Origin: Bacteroidaceae bacterium
GTDB taxonomy: Bacteria; Bacteroidota; Bacteroidia; Bacteroidales; Bacteroidaceae
Reading direction: 5' to 3'
Assembly: GCA_017469525.1 (NCBI GenBank)
Contig: JAFUGG010000034.1
Span: 1-40,786 of the forward strand
Length of the DNA stretch: 40,786 bases
Numbering within the stretch: the stretch's first letter is position 1; every line of letters begins with the position of its first letter. The position numbers were made by a program, and so were the translations under genes. Under the pieces are notes generated by a model that was not told where the DNA came from, searched no databases, and worked only from the letters and a program-made list of their open reading frames with translations. Shown here in pieces: positions 8,805-15,982 of this stretch.

Positions 8805-8836
8805 CATTAAATAGTAAATAACATTATGTGTGGAAT
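8805..8836. repeat. 32-bp start-codon repeat, copy 1 (glmS)
   Basis: CATTAAATAGTAAATAACAT followed by TATGTGTGGAAT is identical to 10869-10900 at the asnB start. The shared part covers 21 bp of leader plus the first 11 coding bases. A related AT-rich string (GTTAAATAGTAAATAATATGG) precedes the DUF3098 gene at 26563-26583. Confidence 0.8.
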
Positions 8837-10670
8837 TGTAGGTTACATCGGAACGAAGAAAGCCTATCCGATACTGATTAAAGGCCTGAAGCGTCTGGAG
8901 TATCGTGGCTACGACAGTGCCGGGGTGGCAATGATCAGCGACAGCGGCGAACTGAATGTGTATAAGACCAAAGGCAAGGTTGACAACCTGACGGAGTATT
9001 GCAGCGACAAGGATGTGACGGGCTGCGTGGGCATTGCTCATACGCGTTGGGCAACGCATGGCGAGCCGTCGGCACGCAACGCTCATCCCCATTACTCCCG
9101 GAGCCAGAACCTTGCCATCATCCATAACGGCATCATCGAGAACTATGCCGACATCAAGATGCAGCTTCAGGCAAAGGGTGTGGAGTTCAAGAGCGACACC
9201 GATACGGAGGTGCTTGTGCAGCTCGTGGAGTACATCATGGTAAAGAAGAACCTGTCGCTGCTCGAGGCCGTACAGGTGGCTCTGCATCAGGTGATAGGAG
9301 CCTATGCTATTGCCATCGTCGACAAGCGCGACCCGCGACAGATTATTGCAGCACGCAAGCAGAGTCCCCTTGTAGTGGGCATCGGCAAGGACGAGTTCTT
9401 TCTGGGTTCCGACGCCAGTCCCATTATCGAGTATACCGATAAGGTGGTCTATCTGGAGGACGGCAATATCGCGGTTATTCGCTTGGGCGAGGAGCTGAAA
9501 GTATTGAGCATCCTCGGCAAGGAGCAGGAATTGAAGATAAGCACCGTGGACATCGACCTCGGACAAATAGAGAAGGGTGGCTATGAGCACTTCATGCTGA
9601 AGGAAATCTTCGAGCAACCTGAGTGCCTGAAGAACTGTATGCGAGGGCGCATCAACATCGAGGGAGACCATGTGACGCTGTCGGCCATGATTGACCATCG
9701 CAGGCAGTTGCTTGGCGCGAAGCGTATCGTCATTGTGGCCTGCGGCACTTCATGGCACGCCGGACTTATCGCGGGGCAGCTCTTCGAGAGCCTGTGCCGC
9801 ATTCCCTGCGAAGTGGAGTACGCTTCGGAGTTCCGCTATCGCAACCCCGTCGTGACGAAGGACGATGTGGTGATAGCCATCTCGCAGAGCGGCGAGACTG
9901 CCGACACGCTGGCCGCCATCCAACTGGCAAAGGAGCAAGGAGCCTTCATCTACGGCATCTGCAACGCCATTGGTTCCAGCATTCCCCGAGCCACGGACAC
10001 GGGGACATACATCCACGTCGGTCCGGAAATTGGTGTTGCCTCAACCAAGGCCTTCACGAGTCAAGTGACGGTGCTCACGATGTTGGCGCTATGTCTGGCA
10101 GCGGAACGGAAAACTATCTCAGCGGAGCTATATAAGCAGATGGTAAGGGAACTGACGCAGATTCCTGCCAAGATGGAGCAAGCCCTCAAGACAAACGAGC
10201 AGATAGCACAGCTTGCTCCCATCTTCACTTACGCCAGGAATTGCCTCTACTTAGGACGCGGCTACAACTATCCCCTGGCTCTGGAAGGCGCATTGAAGCT
10301 GAAGGAAATCTCCTACATCCATGCCGAAGGCTATCCTGCTGCCGAGATGAAGCACGGCCCCATCGCCCTCATCGACAGCGAGATGCCCGTCTTCGTCATT
10401 GCCACCCGCGACCGTCTCTACGAGAAGGTCATCTCGAACATCCAGGAAGTGAGGGCGCGCGGCGGACGCGTCACGGCGCTCGTCACCGAGGGCGACATGC
10501 AGATACAGAAGTTTGCCGACCACATCATCACCCTGCCCGACACTCTTGAGTGCTTCCAGCCGCTCATCGCCAGCATCCCTCTTCAGCTGCTGGCCTACCA
10601 CATTGCTGTCTGCAAGGGCAAAGACGTTGACCGCCCAAGGAATCTCGCCAAGAGTGTAACGGTGGAATAA
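8826..10670 (+). CDS. glmS: Glutamine--fructose-6-phosphate aminotransferase (isomerising)
   Basis: A 614-residue enzyme making glucosamine-6-phosphate, the first step toward peptidoglycan and LPS amino sugars. The start MCGIVGYIG exposes Cys1 of the class II amidotransferase domain. Two SIS domains follow with CGTSWHAGL near residue 305 and SQSGETADTLAAI near 352. The C-terminal DRPRNLAKSVTVE carries the conserved lysine K609. Length is normal. It shares an identical 32-bp stretch around its start codon with asnB. No glmS ribozyme-like leader was seen in the 64-bp gap upstream. Confidence 0.97.
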   Translation: MCGIVGYIGTKKAYPILIKGLKRLEYRGYDSAGVAMISDSGELNVYKTKGKVDNLTEYCSDKDVTGCVGIAHTRWATHGEPSARNAHPHYSRSQNLAIIHNGIIENYADIKMQLQAKGVEFKSDTDTEVLVQLVEYIMVKKNLSLLEAVQVALHQVIGAYAIAIVDKRDPRQIIAARKQSPLVVGIGKDEFFLGSDASPIIEYTDKVVYLEDGNIAVIRLGEELKVLSILGKEQELKISTVDIDLGQIEKGGYEHFMLKEIFEQPECLKNCMRGRINIEGDHVTLSAMIDHRRQLLGAKRIVIVACGTSWHAGLIAGQLFESLCRIPCEVEYASEFRYRNPVVTKDDVVIAISQSGETADTLAAIQLAKEQGAFIYGICNAIGSSIPRATDTGTYIHVGPEIGVASTKAFTSQVTVLTMLALCLAAERKTISAELYKQMVRELTQIPAKMEQALKTNEQIAQLAPIFTYARNCLYLGRGYNYPLALEGALKLKEISYIHAEGYPAAEMKHGPIALIDSEMPVFVIATRDRLYEKVISNIQEVRARGGRVTALVTEGDMQIQKFADHIITLPDTLECFQPLIASIPLQLLAYHIAVCKGKDVDRPRNLAKSVTVE

Positions 10671-10728
10671 AATACCTCAACCCATAGAGGCCTTAGCAAC
10701 ATGGAAAAAAGCTCTACATGGCATCACG

Positions 10729-10794
10729 CTGTCTCACATGTGAGAAACGGCTGTCTCACATGTGAGAAAAGTTTGTCTCACACGTGAGACAAAG
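10729..10794. repeat. 22-bp tandem palindromic array B (3 units)
   Basis: Units start at 10729, 10751 and 10773, exactly 22 bp apart. The first two share CTGTCTCACATGTGAGAAA with the perfect 12-bp palindrome CTCACATGTGAG. The third is a longer inverted repeat, TTTGTCTCA-CACG-TGAGACAAA. It lies in the 219-bp gap between glmS and asnB. No convincing terminator or TAnnTTTG promoter is seen in this gap. Confidence 0.88.
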
Positions 10795-10868
10795 TCATGC
10801 CCCATACTGCGAACTAAGTTCTCCCGTTTTTGAGAAGGCCTCGCTAAATAATATAGTAAATCGTAAAT

Positions 10869-10900
10869 CATTAAATAGTAAATAACATTATGTGTGGAAT
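10869..10900. repeat. 32-bp start-codon repeat, copy 2 (asnB)
   Basis: Identical to 8805-8836. It is preceded by further AT-rich repeat text (AGTAAATCGTAAATCATT). Both genes start MCGIV, so the coding part of the match is partly forced by the protein, but the 21 identical leader bases are not. Confidence 0.8.
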
Positions 10901-12554
10901 AGTATCAATCTTCAACATCAAGAAGCAGACGCACGAGCTTCGCGAGAAGGCTCTGCGCATGAGTCAGAAAATCAGGCACCGTGGTCCGGACTGGAGCGGC
11001 ATATATTGTGGCGGCTCGGCCATCCTTGCCCACGAACGTCTCTCTATCGTCGACCCCGAGAGCGGAGGGCAGCCTCTCTTCTCGCCCGACAGGAAGGTGG
11101 TGCTGGCCGTCAACGGCGAGATTTACAATCATCAGGAGATTCGCCGCCAATATGCCGGACGTTACGACTTCCAGACGGGCAGCGACTGCGAAGTCATCCT
11201 TGCGCTCTATCGCGACAAGGGCATCAACTTCCTGGAAGACATCTCCGGCATCTTTGCCTTCGCTCTTTATGATGAGGAGAAAGATGCCTTCCTGATAGCC
11301 CGCGACCCCATCGGCGTGATACCTCTGTATATAGGCTATGACAGCGACGGCACGGTGTATGTCGCCTCCGAACTGAAGGCGCTCGAAGGACAATGTGAGC
11401 GATACGAACCCTTCCTGCCAGGGCACTACTATTGGAGCAGAGAGCCTGGTATGAAACGCTACTACCAGCGCGACTGGTTTGAATATGATGCTTTGAAGAA
11501 TAACGAATCAAGCGTCGACGCTATTCGCGATGCTCTCAAGGACTCGGTGAGGCGTCAGTTGATGTCCGATGTTCCCTATGGCGTACTGCTCAGCGGCGGA
11601 CTTGACTCTTCTGTCATCTCTGCTATTGCCGAGAAGTTCAGCGAGCATCGTATAGAGGACAACTCGCAGACACGCGCCTATTGGCCTCGTCTGCATTCCT
11701 TCGCGGTAGGCTTGAAGGGAGCTCCTGACTTGGCAAAAGCAAAGCTGGTGGCTGACCATATCGGCACCGTACATCACGAAATCAACTACACCATACAGGA
11801 GGGGCTTGATGCCATACGCGATGTCATCTACTTCATCGAGACATACGACGTGACGACTGTCCGTGCCTCAACTCCGATGTACCTGCTTGCCCGTGTCATC
11901 AAGTCAATGGGCATCAAGATGGTGCTCAGTGGCGAAGGAGCAGACGAGGTGTTCGGCGGCTATCTCTATTTCCATAAAGCACCGAGCGCAAAGGCATTCC
12001 ACGAGGAGACAGTCCGCAAGCTCAGCAAACTCCACTTCTACGATTGCCTCCGCGCCAACAAGAGCCTATCGGCTTGGGGCGTGGAGGGACGTGTGCCCTT
12101 CCTCGACAAGGAGTTCCTCGACGTGGCCATGCGCACCAACCCCGAGGCAAAGATGTGCCCTGGCTCAACGATTGAGAAGAAAATAGTCCGCGAAGCTTTT
12201 GCCGATATGTTGCCGGCAGAGATTGCTTGGCGGCAGAAGGAGCAGTTCAGCGACGGCGTGGGCTATTCGTGGATTGACACATTGAAGAAGATTACTTCCG
12301 AAGCTGTGAGCGACGAACAGATGGCTCATGCGGCAGAACGTTTCCCCATCAATCCGCCGCTCAACAAGGAGGAGTACTATTATCGCAGCATCTTTGCCGA
12401 ACACTTCCCTAGCGACTCTGCTGCCCGAAGCGTCAACCAGGAGGCAAGCGTGGCGTGCTCGACAGCCATCGCCCTCGAATGGGATGCTGCTTTCAAGAAT
12501 ATGAACGACCCCAGCGGAAGAGCTGTCAAGGGGGTTCACGAACAAGCATATTGA
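10890..12554 (+). CDS. asnB: Asparagine synthase B (glutamine-hydrolysing)
   Basis: A 554-residue enzyme that makes asparagine from aspartate, glutamine and ATP. MCGIVSIF exposes Cys1 of the class II amidotransferase domain, and the region RHRGPDWSG is typical. The C-terminal ATP-pyrophosphatase domain has the loop LLSGGLDSS (residues 233-241) and SGEGADEVFGGY near 347. Length equals that of the E. coli enzyme as remembered. It is followed after 24 bp by carAB; the short gap is an AAAGTTGAAAGTTGAAAA-type repeat. Confidence 0.96.
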   Translation: MCGIVSIFNIKKQTHELREKALRMSQKIRHRGPDWSGIYCGGSAILAHERLSIVDPESGGQPLFSPDRKVVLAVNGEIYNHQEIRRQYAGRYDFQTGSDCEVILALYRDKGINFLEDISGIFAFALYDEEKDAFLIARDPIGVIPLYIGYDSDGTVYVASELKALEGQCERYEPFLPGHYYWSREPGMKRYYQRDWFEYDALKNNESSVDAIRDALKDSVRRQLMSDVPYGVLLSGGLDSSVISAIAEKFSEHRIEDNSQTRAYWPRLHSFAVGLKGAPDLAKAKLVADHIGTVHHEINYTIQEGLDAIRDVIYFIETYDVTTVRASTPMYLLARVIKSMGIKMVLSGEGADEVFGGYLYFHKAPSAKAFHEETVRKLSKLHFYDCLRANKSLSAWGVEGRVPFLDKEFLDVAMRTNPEAKMCPGSTIEKKIVREAFADMLPAEIAWRQKEQFSDGVGYSWIDTLKKITSEAVSDEQMAHAAERFPINPPLNKEEYYYRSIFAEHFPSDSAARSVNQEASVACSTAIALEWDAAFKNMNDPSGRAVKGVHEQAY

Positions 12555-12578
12555 TAGTTAAAAGTTGAAAGTTGAAAA

Positions 12579-15572
12579 ATGATGAAGCAAGAAGCGAGAT
12601 TGATACTTGATGACGGCACGGAGTTCTGCGGTTGGTCGTTTGGCTACGAAGCAAATGCCGTAGGCGAAGTGGTGTTCAATACGGCAATGACAGGCTATCC
12701 AGAAAGCCTGACCGACCCGAGCTATGCAGGTCAGATACTGGTGACGACTTATCCCTTGATAGGAAACTATGGCGTTCCTGAAACAGGAGGCGAGCCCTTG
12801 CCCAAGTTCATGGAAAGCGAGCGGATTCACGTCAAGGGCCTCGTTGTGGCAGATTACAGCGAGAAGTACAGCCATTGGAATGCAAAGGAGTCGCTTGCCG
12901 AATGGCTAAAGCGGGAAAAGATTCCTGCCATCACGGGCATCGACACGCGAAGGCTCACCCAACGGCTCAGAGAGTCTGGCGTGATGCGAGGTCGTATCAT
13001 CATCTCTGAGAACTCTGATTACTCAGAACACTCTGACTATGGTAGCATCAATTGGGTGGAGCAAGTGAGCTGCAAAGAGGTCATCACGTACAAGCCAGAC
13101 CCTACGGCGGCAGCAAATTCTTCATTATTCACTCTTCATTCCTCATTTCCAAGAGTCGTTCTTGTTGACTGTGGTGTAAAGGCAAACATCATCCGTTGCT
13201 TGGTGAATAGAGGCGTTGAAGTCATCAGGGTTCCGTGGAACTATGACTTCAACCAACTTGACTTCGATGGCTTGTTCTTGGCGAATGGCCCTGGCGACCC
13301 TGAGCGATGCGATAAGACCGTGGAGCACATCCGCATGTTTTTGAAAAATGAACTCGAGCGTAGCGAGGCTCTCTCCCTTATGGGGGAGCGGGGAGAGGGT
13401 CCTCGACCCCTTATGGGCATCTGTCTCGGCAACCAACTCTTGGCAAGGGCTGCAGGAGCCAAGACATACAAGCTGAAGTATGGTCATCGCAGTCATAACC
13501 AGCCGGTGCAGCTTGTAGGCACCACCCGTTGCTTCATCACAAGCCAGAATCATGGCTATGTCGTCGATGCCTCGACGTTGCCTGCCGACTGGGAACCTCT
13601 GTTCGTCAATATGAACGACGGCTCCAACGAAGGCATACGTCACAAGACAATGCCGTGGTTCTCTGCACAGTTCCATCCCGAAGCCTGCTCAGGACCGACA
13701 GATACGGAATGGATGTTCGATGAGTTTGTTGCTTTGCTTAGTCGTTTGGGAGAAGTAACTGACATACCTAAACGACCAAACGACCAATCTCCTAAACGAC
13801 CAGATAAAGTCCTTCTTCTTGGTAGCGGTGCTCTCAAGATTGGCCAGGCGGGAGAGTTTGACTATAGCGGTGCTCAGGCTCTGAAGGCTTTGAAAGAAGA
13901 AGGCGTCAGGTCGGTGCTCATCAATCCTAACATCGCAACTGTCCAAACCTCTAAGGACGTGGCGGACACCATCTATTTTCAGCCTGTTACGCCTGATTTC
14001 GTGGAGCATGTCATAGAGAAGGAGCGGCCGGACGGCATCCTGCTGAGCTTCGGAGGACAGACTGCCTTGAACTGCGGCGTGGAGCTTTACAGGAGAGGTG
14101 TATTCGAGAAATATGGTGTCAAAGTTCTTGGCACGCCCGTTCAGGCAATCATCGATACCGAAGACCGCGACCTCTTTGTCAAGCGTCTTGACGAGATTGG
14201 TGTGAAGACCATCAAGAGCGAAGCTTGCAATACCATCGAGGAGGTGCAGAAAGCTGCTCACGAACTGGGCTTCCCCGTCATACTCCGTGCCGCCTATGCC
14301 CTCGGTGGCCTTGGCTCGGGCTTCTGTGACAATGATGAGGAACTGCTGACTCAGGCAGAGGAAGCTTTCGCCTTCTCTCCTCAGGTCTTGGTTGAGAAGT
14401 CGTTGAAAGGATGGAAGGAGATTGAATATGAAGTGGTGCGCGACCGCTACGACAACTGCATCACCGTCTGCAACATGGAGAACTTCGACCCTCTCGGCAT
14501 CCATACAGGCGAGAGCATTGTTGTTGCTCCATCGCAGACGCTCTCGAACAGCGAGTATCACAAGTTGCGAGAACTTGCCATCAAGATAATCCGACATATC
14601 GGCATCGTGGGTGAATGCAATGTGCAGTACGCCCTCGACCCTGCTTCCGAGGACTATCGTGTCATTGAAGTCAACGCCCGTCTCAGTCGTTCGTCTGCTT
14701 TGGCATCAAAGGCGACGGGATATCCCTTGGCCTTCGTTGCTGCCAAACTCGGGCTGGGTTACGGACTCTTTGAACTGAAGAACTCCGTCACCAAGACCAC
14801 TAGCGCCTTCTTTGAGCCTGCCCTCGACTATGTCGTCTGCAAGATACCGCGTTGGGACCTCTCGAAGTTCCACGGCGTGAACCACGAACTGGGCTCCAGC
14901 ATGAAGAGCGTAGGTGAGGTGATGGCCATCGGCCGCACATTCGAGGAGGCCATCCAAAAGGGCTTGCGCATGATAGGACAAGGCATGCATGGCTTCGTCG
15001 ATAATAGAAGACCCACCCCCGACCCCTCCCTTAATGGAGGGGAGAAGGTTGGCGCGCAGCTTTCGAGCGATAGCGAGGCTCTCCCCCTTTTGGGGGAGCG
15101 TGGAGAGGGGCTGCGTTTAGTGGAGGCTCTCAGGCATGCCACGGACATCCGTGTTTTTGCAGTCGCTAAGGCCATGGCGATGGGCTATTCCGTAAAACAG
15201 ATTCATGAACAAACGAAGATAGACTGTTGGTTTCTTGAGAAGCTCAGGCACATCATGCTGGTCAATGACAGGCTGAAAGAGTTCTCGTGGTTAGCGGAAT
15301 ACTTGCAAGAGGCAGAGTATTCAGAATTTCTCGAAGCCCTGGACGCCCCGGAGTTCTCCACGCTGTTGCTTGAGGCAAAGACCTGCGGCTTCTCCGATTT
15401 CCAGATAGCCCGTGCTCTTGGCCTCGAAGCAGACATGAATATGGAGCGGGCCGGACTTGTAGTTCGCAAATGGCGCCAGGAGTTAGGCATCATGCCAACA
15501 GTCAACCAGATTGATACCCTCGCTGCCGAGTATCCTGCCCAGACAAACTACCTCTACTTATCATATTTATAA
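12579..15572 (+). CDS. carAB: Carbamoyl-phosphate synthase: CarA fused to the first half of CarB
   Basis: One 997-residue frame. Residues 1-385 are CarA with the class I amidotransferase nucleophile C282 (MGICLGNQ) and H366/E368 (QFHPE). Residues 409-997 are CarB from VLLLGSGALKIGQAGEFDYSG through the first ATP-grasp domain and the oligomerisation domain, ending TNYLYLSYL and stop. Without a repeat insert of about 38 residues the CarB part is about 550 long, matching only the carboxyphosphate and oligomerisation domains of a normal ~1070-residue CarB. The carbamate-phosphorylating half and allosteric domain are absent and not found downstream. In-frame repeat peptides lie at residues 143-154, 179-190, 258-275, 386-408 and 810-848. 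It makes carbamoyl phosphate for pyrimidines and arginine; full activity needs a partner half or homodimerisation. ATG at 12582 is an equal start. Confidence 0.9.
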   Translation: MMKQEARLILDDGTEFCGWSFGYEANAVGEVVFNTAMTGYPESLTDPSYAGQILVTTYPLIGNYGVPETGGEPLPKFMESERIHVKGLVVADYSEKYSHWNAKESLAEWLKREKIPAITGIDTRRLTQRLRESGVMRGRIIISENSDYSEHSDYGSINWVEQVSCKEVITYKPDPTAAANSSLFTLHSSFPRVVLVDCGVKANIIRCLVNRGVEVIRVPWNYDFNQLDFDGLFLANGPGDPERCDKTVEHIRMFLKNELERSEALSLMGERGEGPRPLMGICLGNQLLARAAGAKTYKLKYGHRSHNQPVQLVGTTRCFITSQNHGYVVDASTLPADWEPLFVNMNDGSNEGIRHKTMPWFSAQFHPEACSGPTDTEWMFDEFVALLSRLGEVTDIPKRPNDQSPKRPDKVLLLGSGALKIGQAGEFDYSGAQALKALKEEGVRSVLINPNIATVQTSKDVADTIYFQPVTPDFVEHVIEKERPDGILLSFGGQTALNCGVELYRRGVFEKYGVKVLGTPVQAIIDTEDRDLFVKRLDEIGVKTIKSEACNTIEEVQKAAHELGFPVILRAAYALGGLGSGFCDNDEELLTQAEEAFAFSPQVLVEKSLKGWKEIEYEVVRDRYDNCITVCNMENFDPLGIHTGESIVVAPSQTLSNSEYHKLRELAIKIIRHIGIVGECNVQYALDPASEDYRVIEVNARLSRSSALASKATGYPLAFVAAKLGLGYGLFELKNSVTKTTSAFFEPALDYVVCKIPRWDLSKFHGVNHELGSSMKSVGEVMAIGRTFEEAIQKGLRMIGQGMHGFVDNRRPTPDPSLNGGEKVGAQLSSDSEALPLLGERGEGLRLVEALRHATDIRVFAVAKAMAMGYSVKQIHEQTKIDCWFLEKLRHIMLVNDRLKEFSWLAEYLQEAEYSEFLEALDAPEFSTLLLEAKTCGFSDFQIARALGLEADMNMERAGLVVRKWRQELGIMPTVNQIDTLAAEYPAQTNYLYLSYL
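13003..13041. repeat. In-frame repeat 1 in carA (CTGATTACTCAGAA type)
   Basis: CTCTGAGAACTCTGATTACTCAGAACACTCTGACTATGG, read as SENSDYSEHSDYG, where relatives have unrelated acidic text. The same type of alternating CTCAGATTACTCTGAATACTC sequence is present, inverted, in the gldL-gldM gap at 39296-39335. Confidence 0.6.
13113..13150. repeat. In-frame repeat 2 in carA (ATTCTTCATTATTCACTC type)
   Basis: Low-complexity T/C-rich text, AATTCTTCATTATTCACTC followed by TTCATTCCTCATTTCC, read in frame as NSSLFTLHSSFP at residues 180-191. It belongs to the same style of repeat as the AATTCACAATTCATAATTC at the end of truB (28362-28395). Confidence 0.55.
13354..13400. repeat. In-frame GC-rich palindromic element in carA
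   Basis: CGAGCGTAGCGAGGCTCTC, then CCTTATGGGGGAGCGGGGAG, read as ERSEALSLMGERGEG directly before the catalytic MGICLGNQ segment. It is nearly identical over about 46 bp to 15064-15110 in the CarB half of the same gene. Confidence 0.8.
13738..13802. repeat. AAACGACC repeat forming the CarA-CarB junction
   Basis: GTCGTTTGGGAG at 13741-13752 is nearly complementary to CTCCTAAACGAC at 13789-13800, and between them lies ACCTAAACGACCAAACGACC. It is read in frame as RLGEVTDIPKRPNDQSPKRP. The same text is repeated in the truB-queA gap (28408-28505). It bridges the end of CarA and the start of CarB. Confidence 0.75.
15009..15115. repeat. Inverted pair of GC-rich elements inside the carB part
   Basis: Left element 15009-15044 (ACCCACCCCCGACCCCTCCC, then TTAATGGAGGGG) and right element 15064-15110 (GCTCTCCCCCTTTTGGGGGA, then GCGTGGAGAGGGG) in opposite orientation. 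Together they are read in frame as an insert of about 38 residues (NRRPTPDPSLNGG to LPLLGERGEGL) between the ATP-grasp and oligomerisation domains. Confidence 0.8.
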
Positions 15573-15707
15573 AGGTATGAAGTTCCTGAAGTAGTTGATT
15601 ATGCGAAGATAGCAAGGTCCCTTTGTCCGGCACTCAGAACGATCCGATTCAGCACTCCTGGAAGCGCGGGCGTCCCGCCCGCTCAGGCTGAGATACTACG
15701 CCAAAGA

Positions 15708-15777
15708 GTTTGCACATACATGTAGATGCAATTGCATCTACATGTACATGCAATTGCATCTACATGTATGTGCAAAC
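15708..15777. repeat. 70-bp near-perfect palindrome C with 22-bp period
   Basis: The 70 bases starting GTTTGCACATACATGTAGAT read the same on both strands apart from two base pairs near the centre. Internally ACATGTAGATGCAATTGCAT followed by CT repeats with a 22-bp period, containing the palindromes TACATGTA and TAGATGCAATTGCATCTA. A second copy with compensatory changes is at 30498-30567. Confidence 0.92.
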
Positions 15778-15920
15778 AACCCAGCACGCCAAATTGGCAG
15801 GCGAGGCAAGGAATACGGGGCAAGAAACATGGGGCTTCCGCCTGCGCCTGAGCGAAGGGAAGAAGGAGCAAGGGGCATGGTGCATGCGAATGCCTGAGCC
15901 AATATTTTCCTCTCATTTCC

Positions 15921-15952
15921 TTGACTCGTATCGTAAAAAAACGTATATTTGC
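15921..15952 (+). promoter_or_regulatory. Predicted promoter of the M60 peptidase gene
   Basis: TTG at 15921-15923, 20 bp, then TATATTTGC at 15944-15952, matching the Bacteroidetes -33/-7 pattern. It places the transcript start shortly before the ATG at 15983, which supports that start rather than an upstream one. Confidence 0.7.
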
Positions 15953-15982
15953 TCGCAAATAAAACTTAAAACTAACATTATT

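Larger units (their letters stand above)
15573..15982. other. 410-bp intergenic region between carAB and the M60 peptidase gene
   Basis: No gene is seen. It holds a small GC hairpin (GCGGGC at 15666-15671 with GCCCGC at 15677-15682), palindrome C (15708-15777) and a promoter near 15944. There is no trace of the missing second half of CarB in any frame. An open frame beginning at 15710 runs through the palindrome into the next gene but is not taken as coding. Confidence 0.7.

Noticed and set aside
8762..8825. glmS ribozyme
   Set aside because: The gap is 64 bp and consists of the inverted repeat arm and an AT-rich repeat. No ribozyme core is visible.
15710..15982. Upstream extension of the M60 protein by 91 codons
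   Set aside because: It reads through the 70-bp palindrome and upstream of a good promoter, and it places a long non-conserved stretch before a clear signal peptide.
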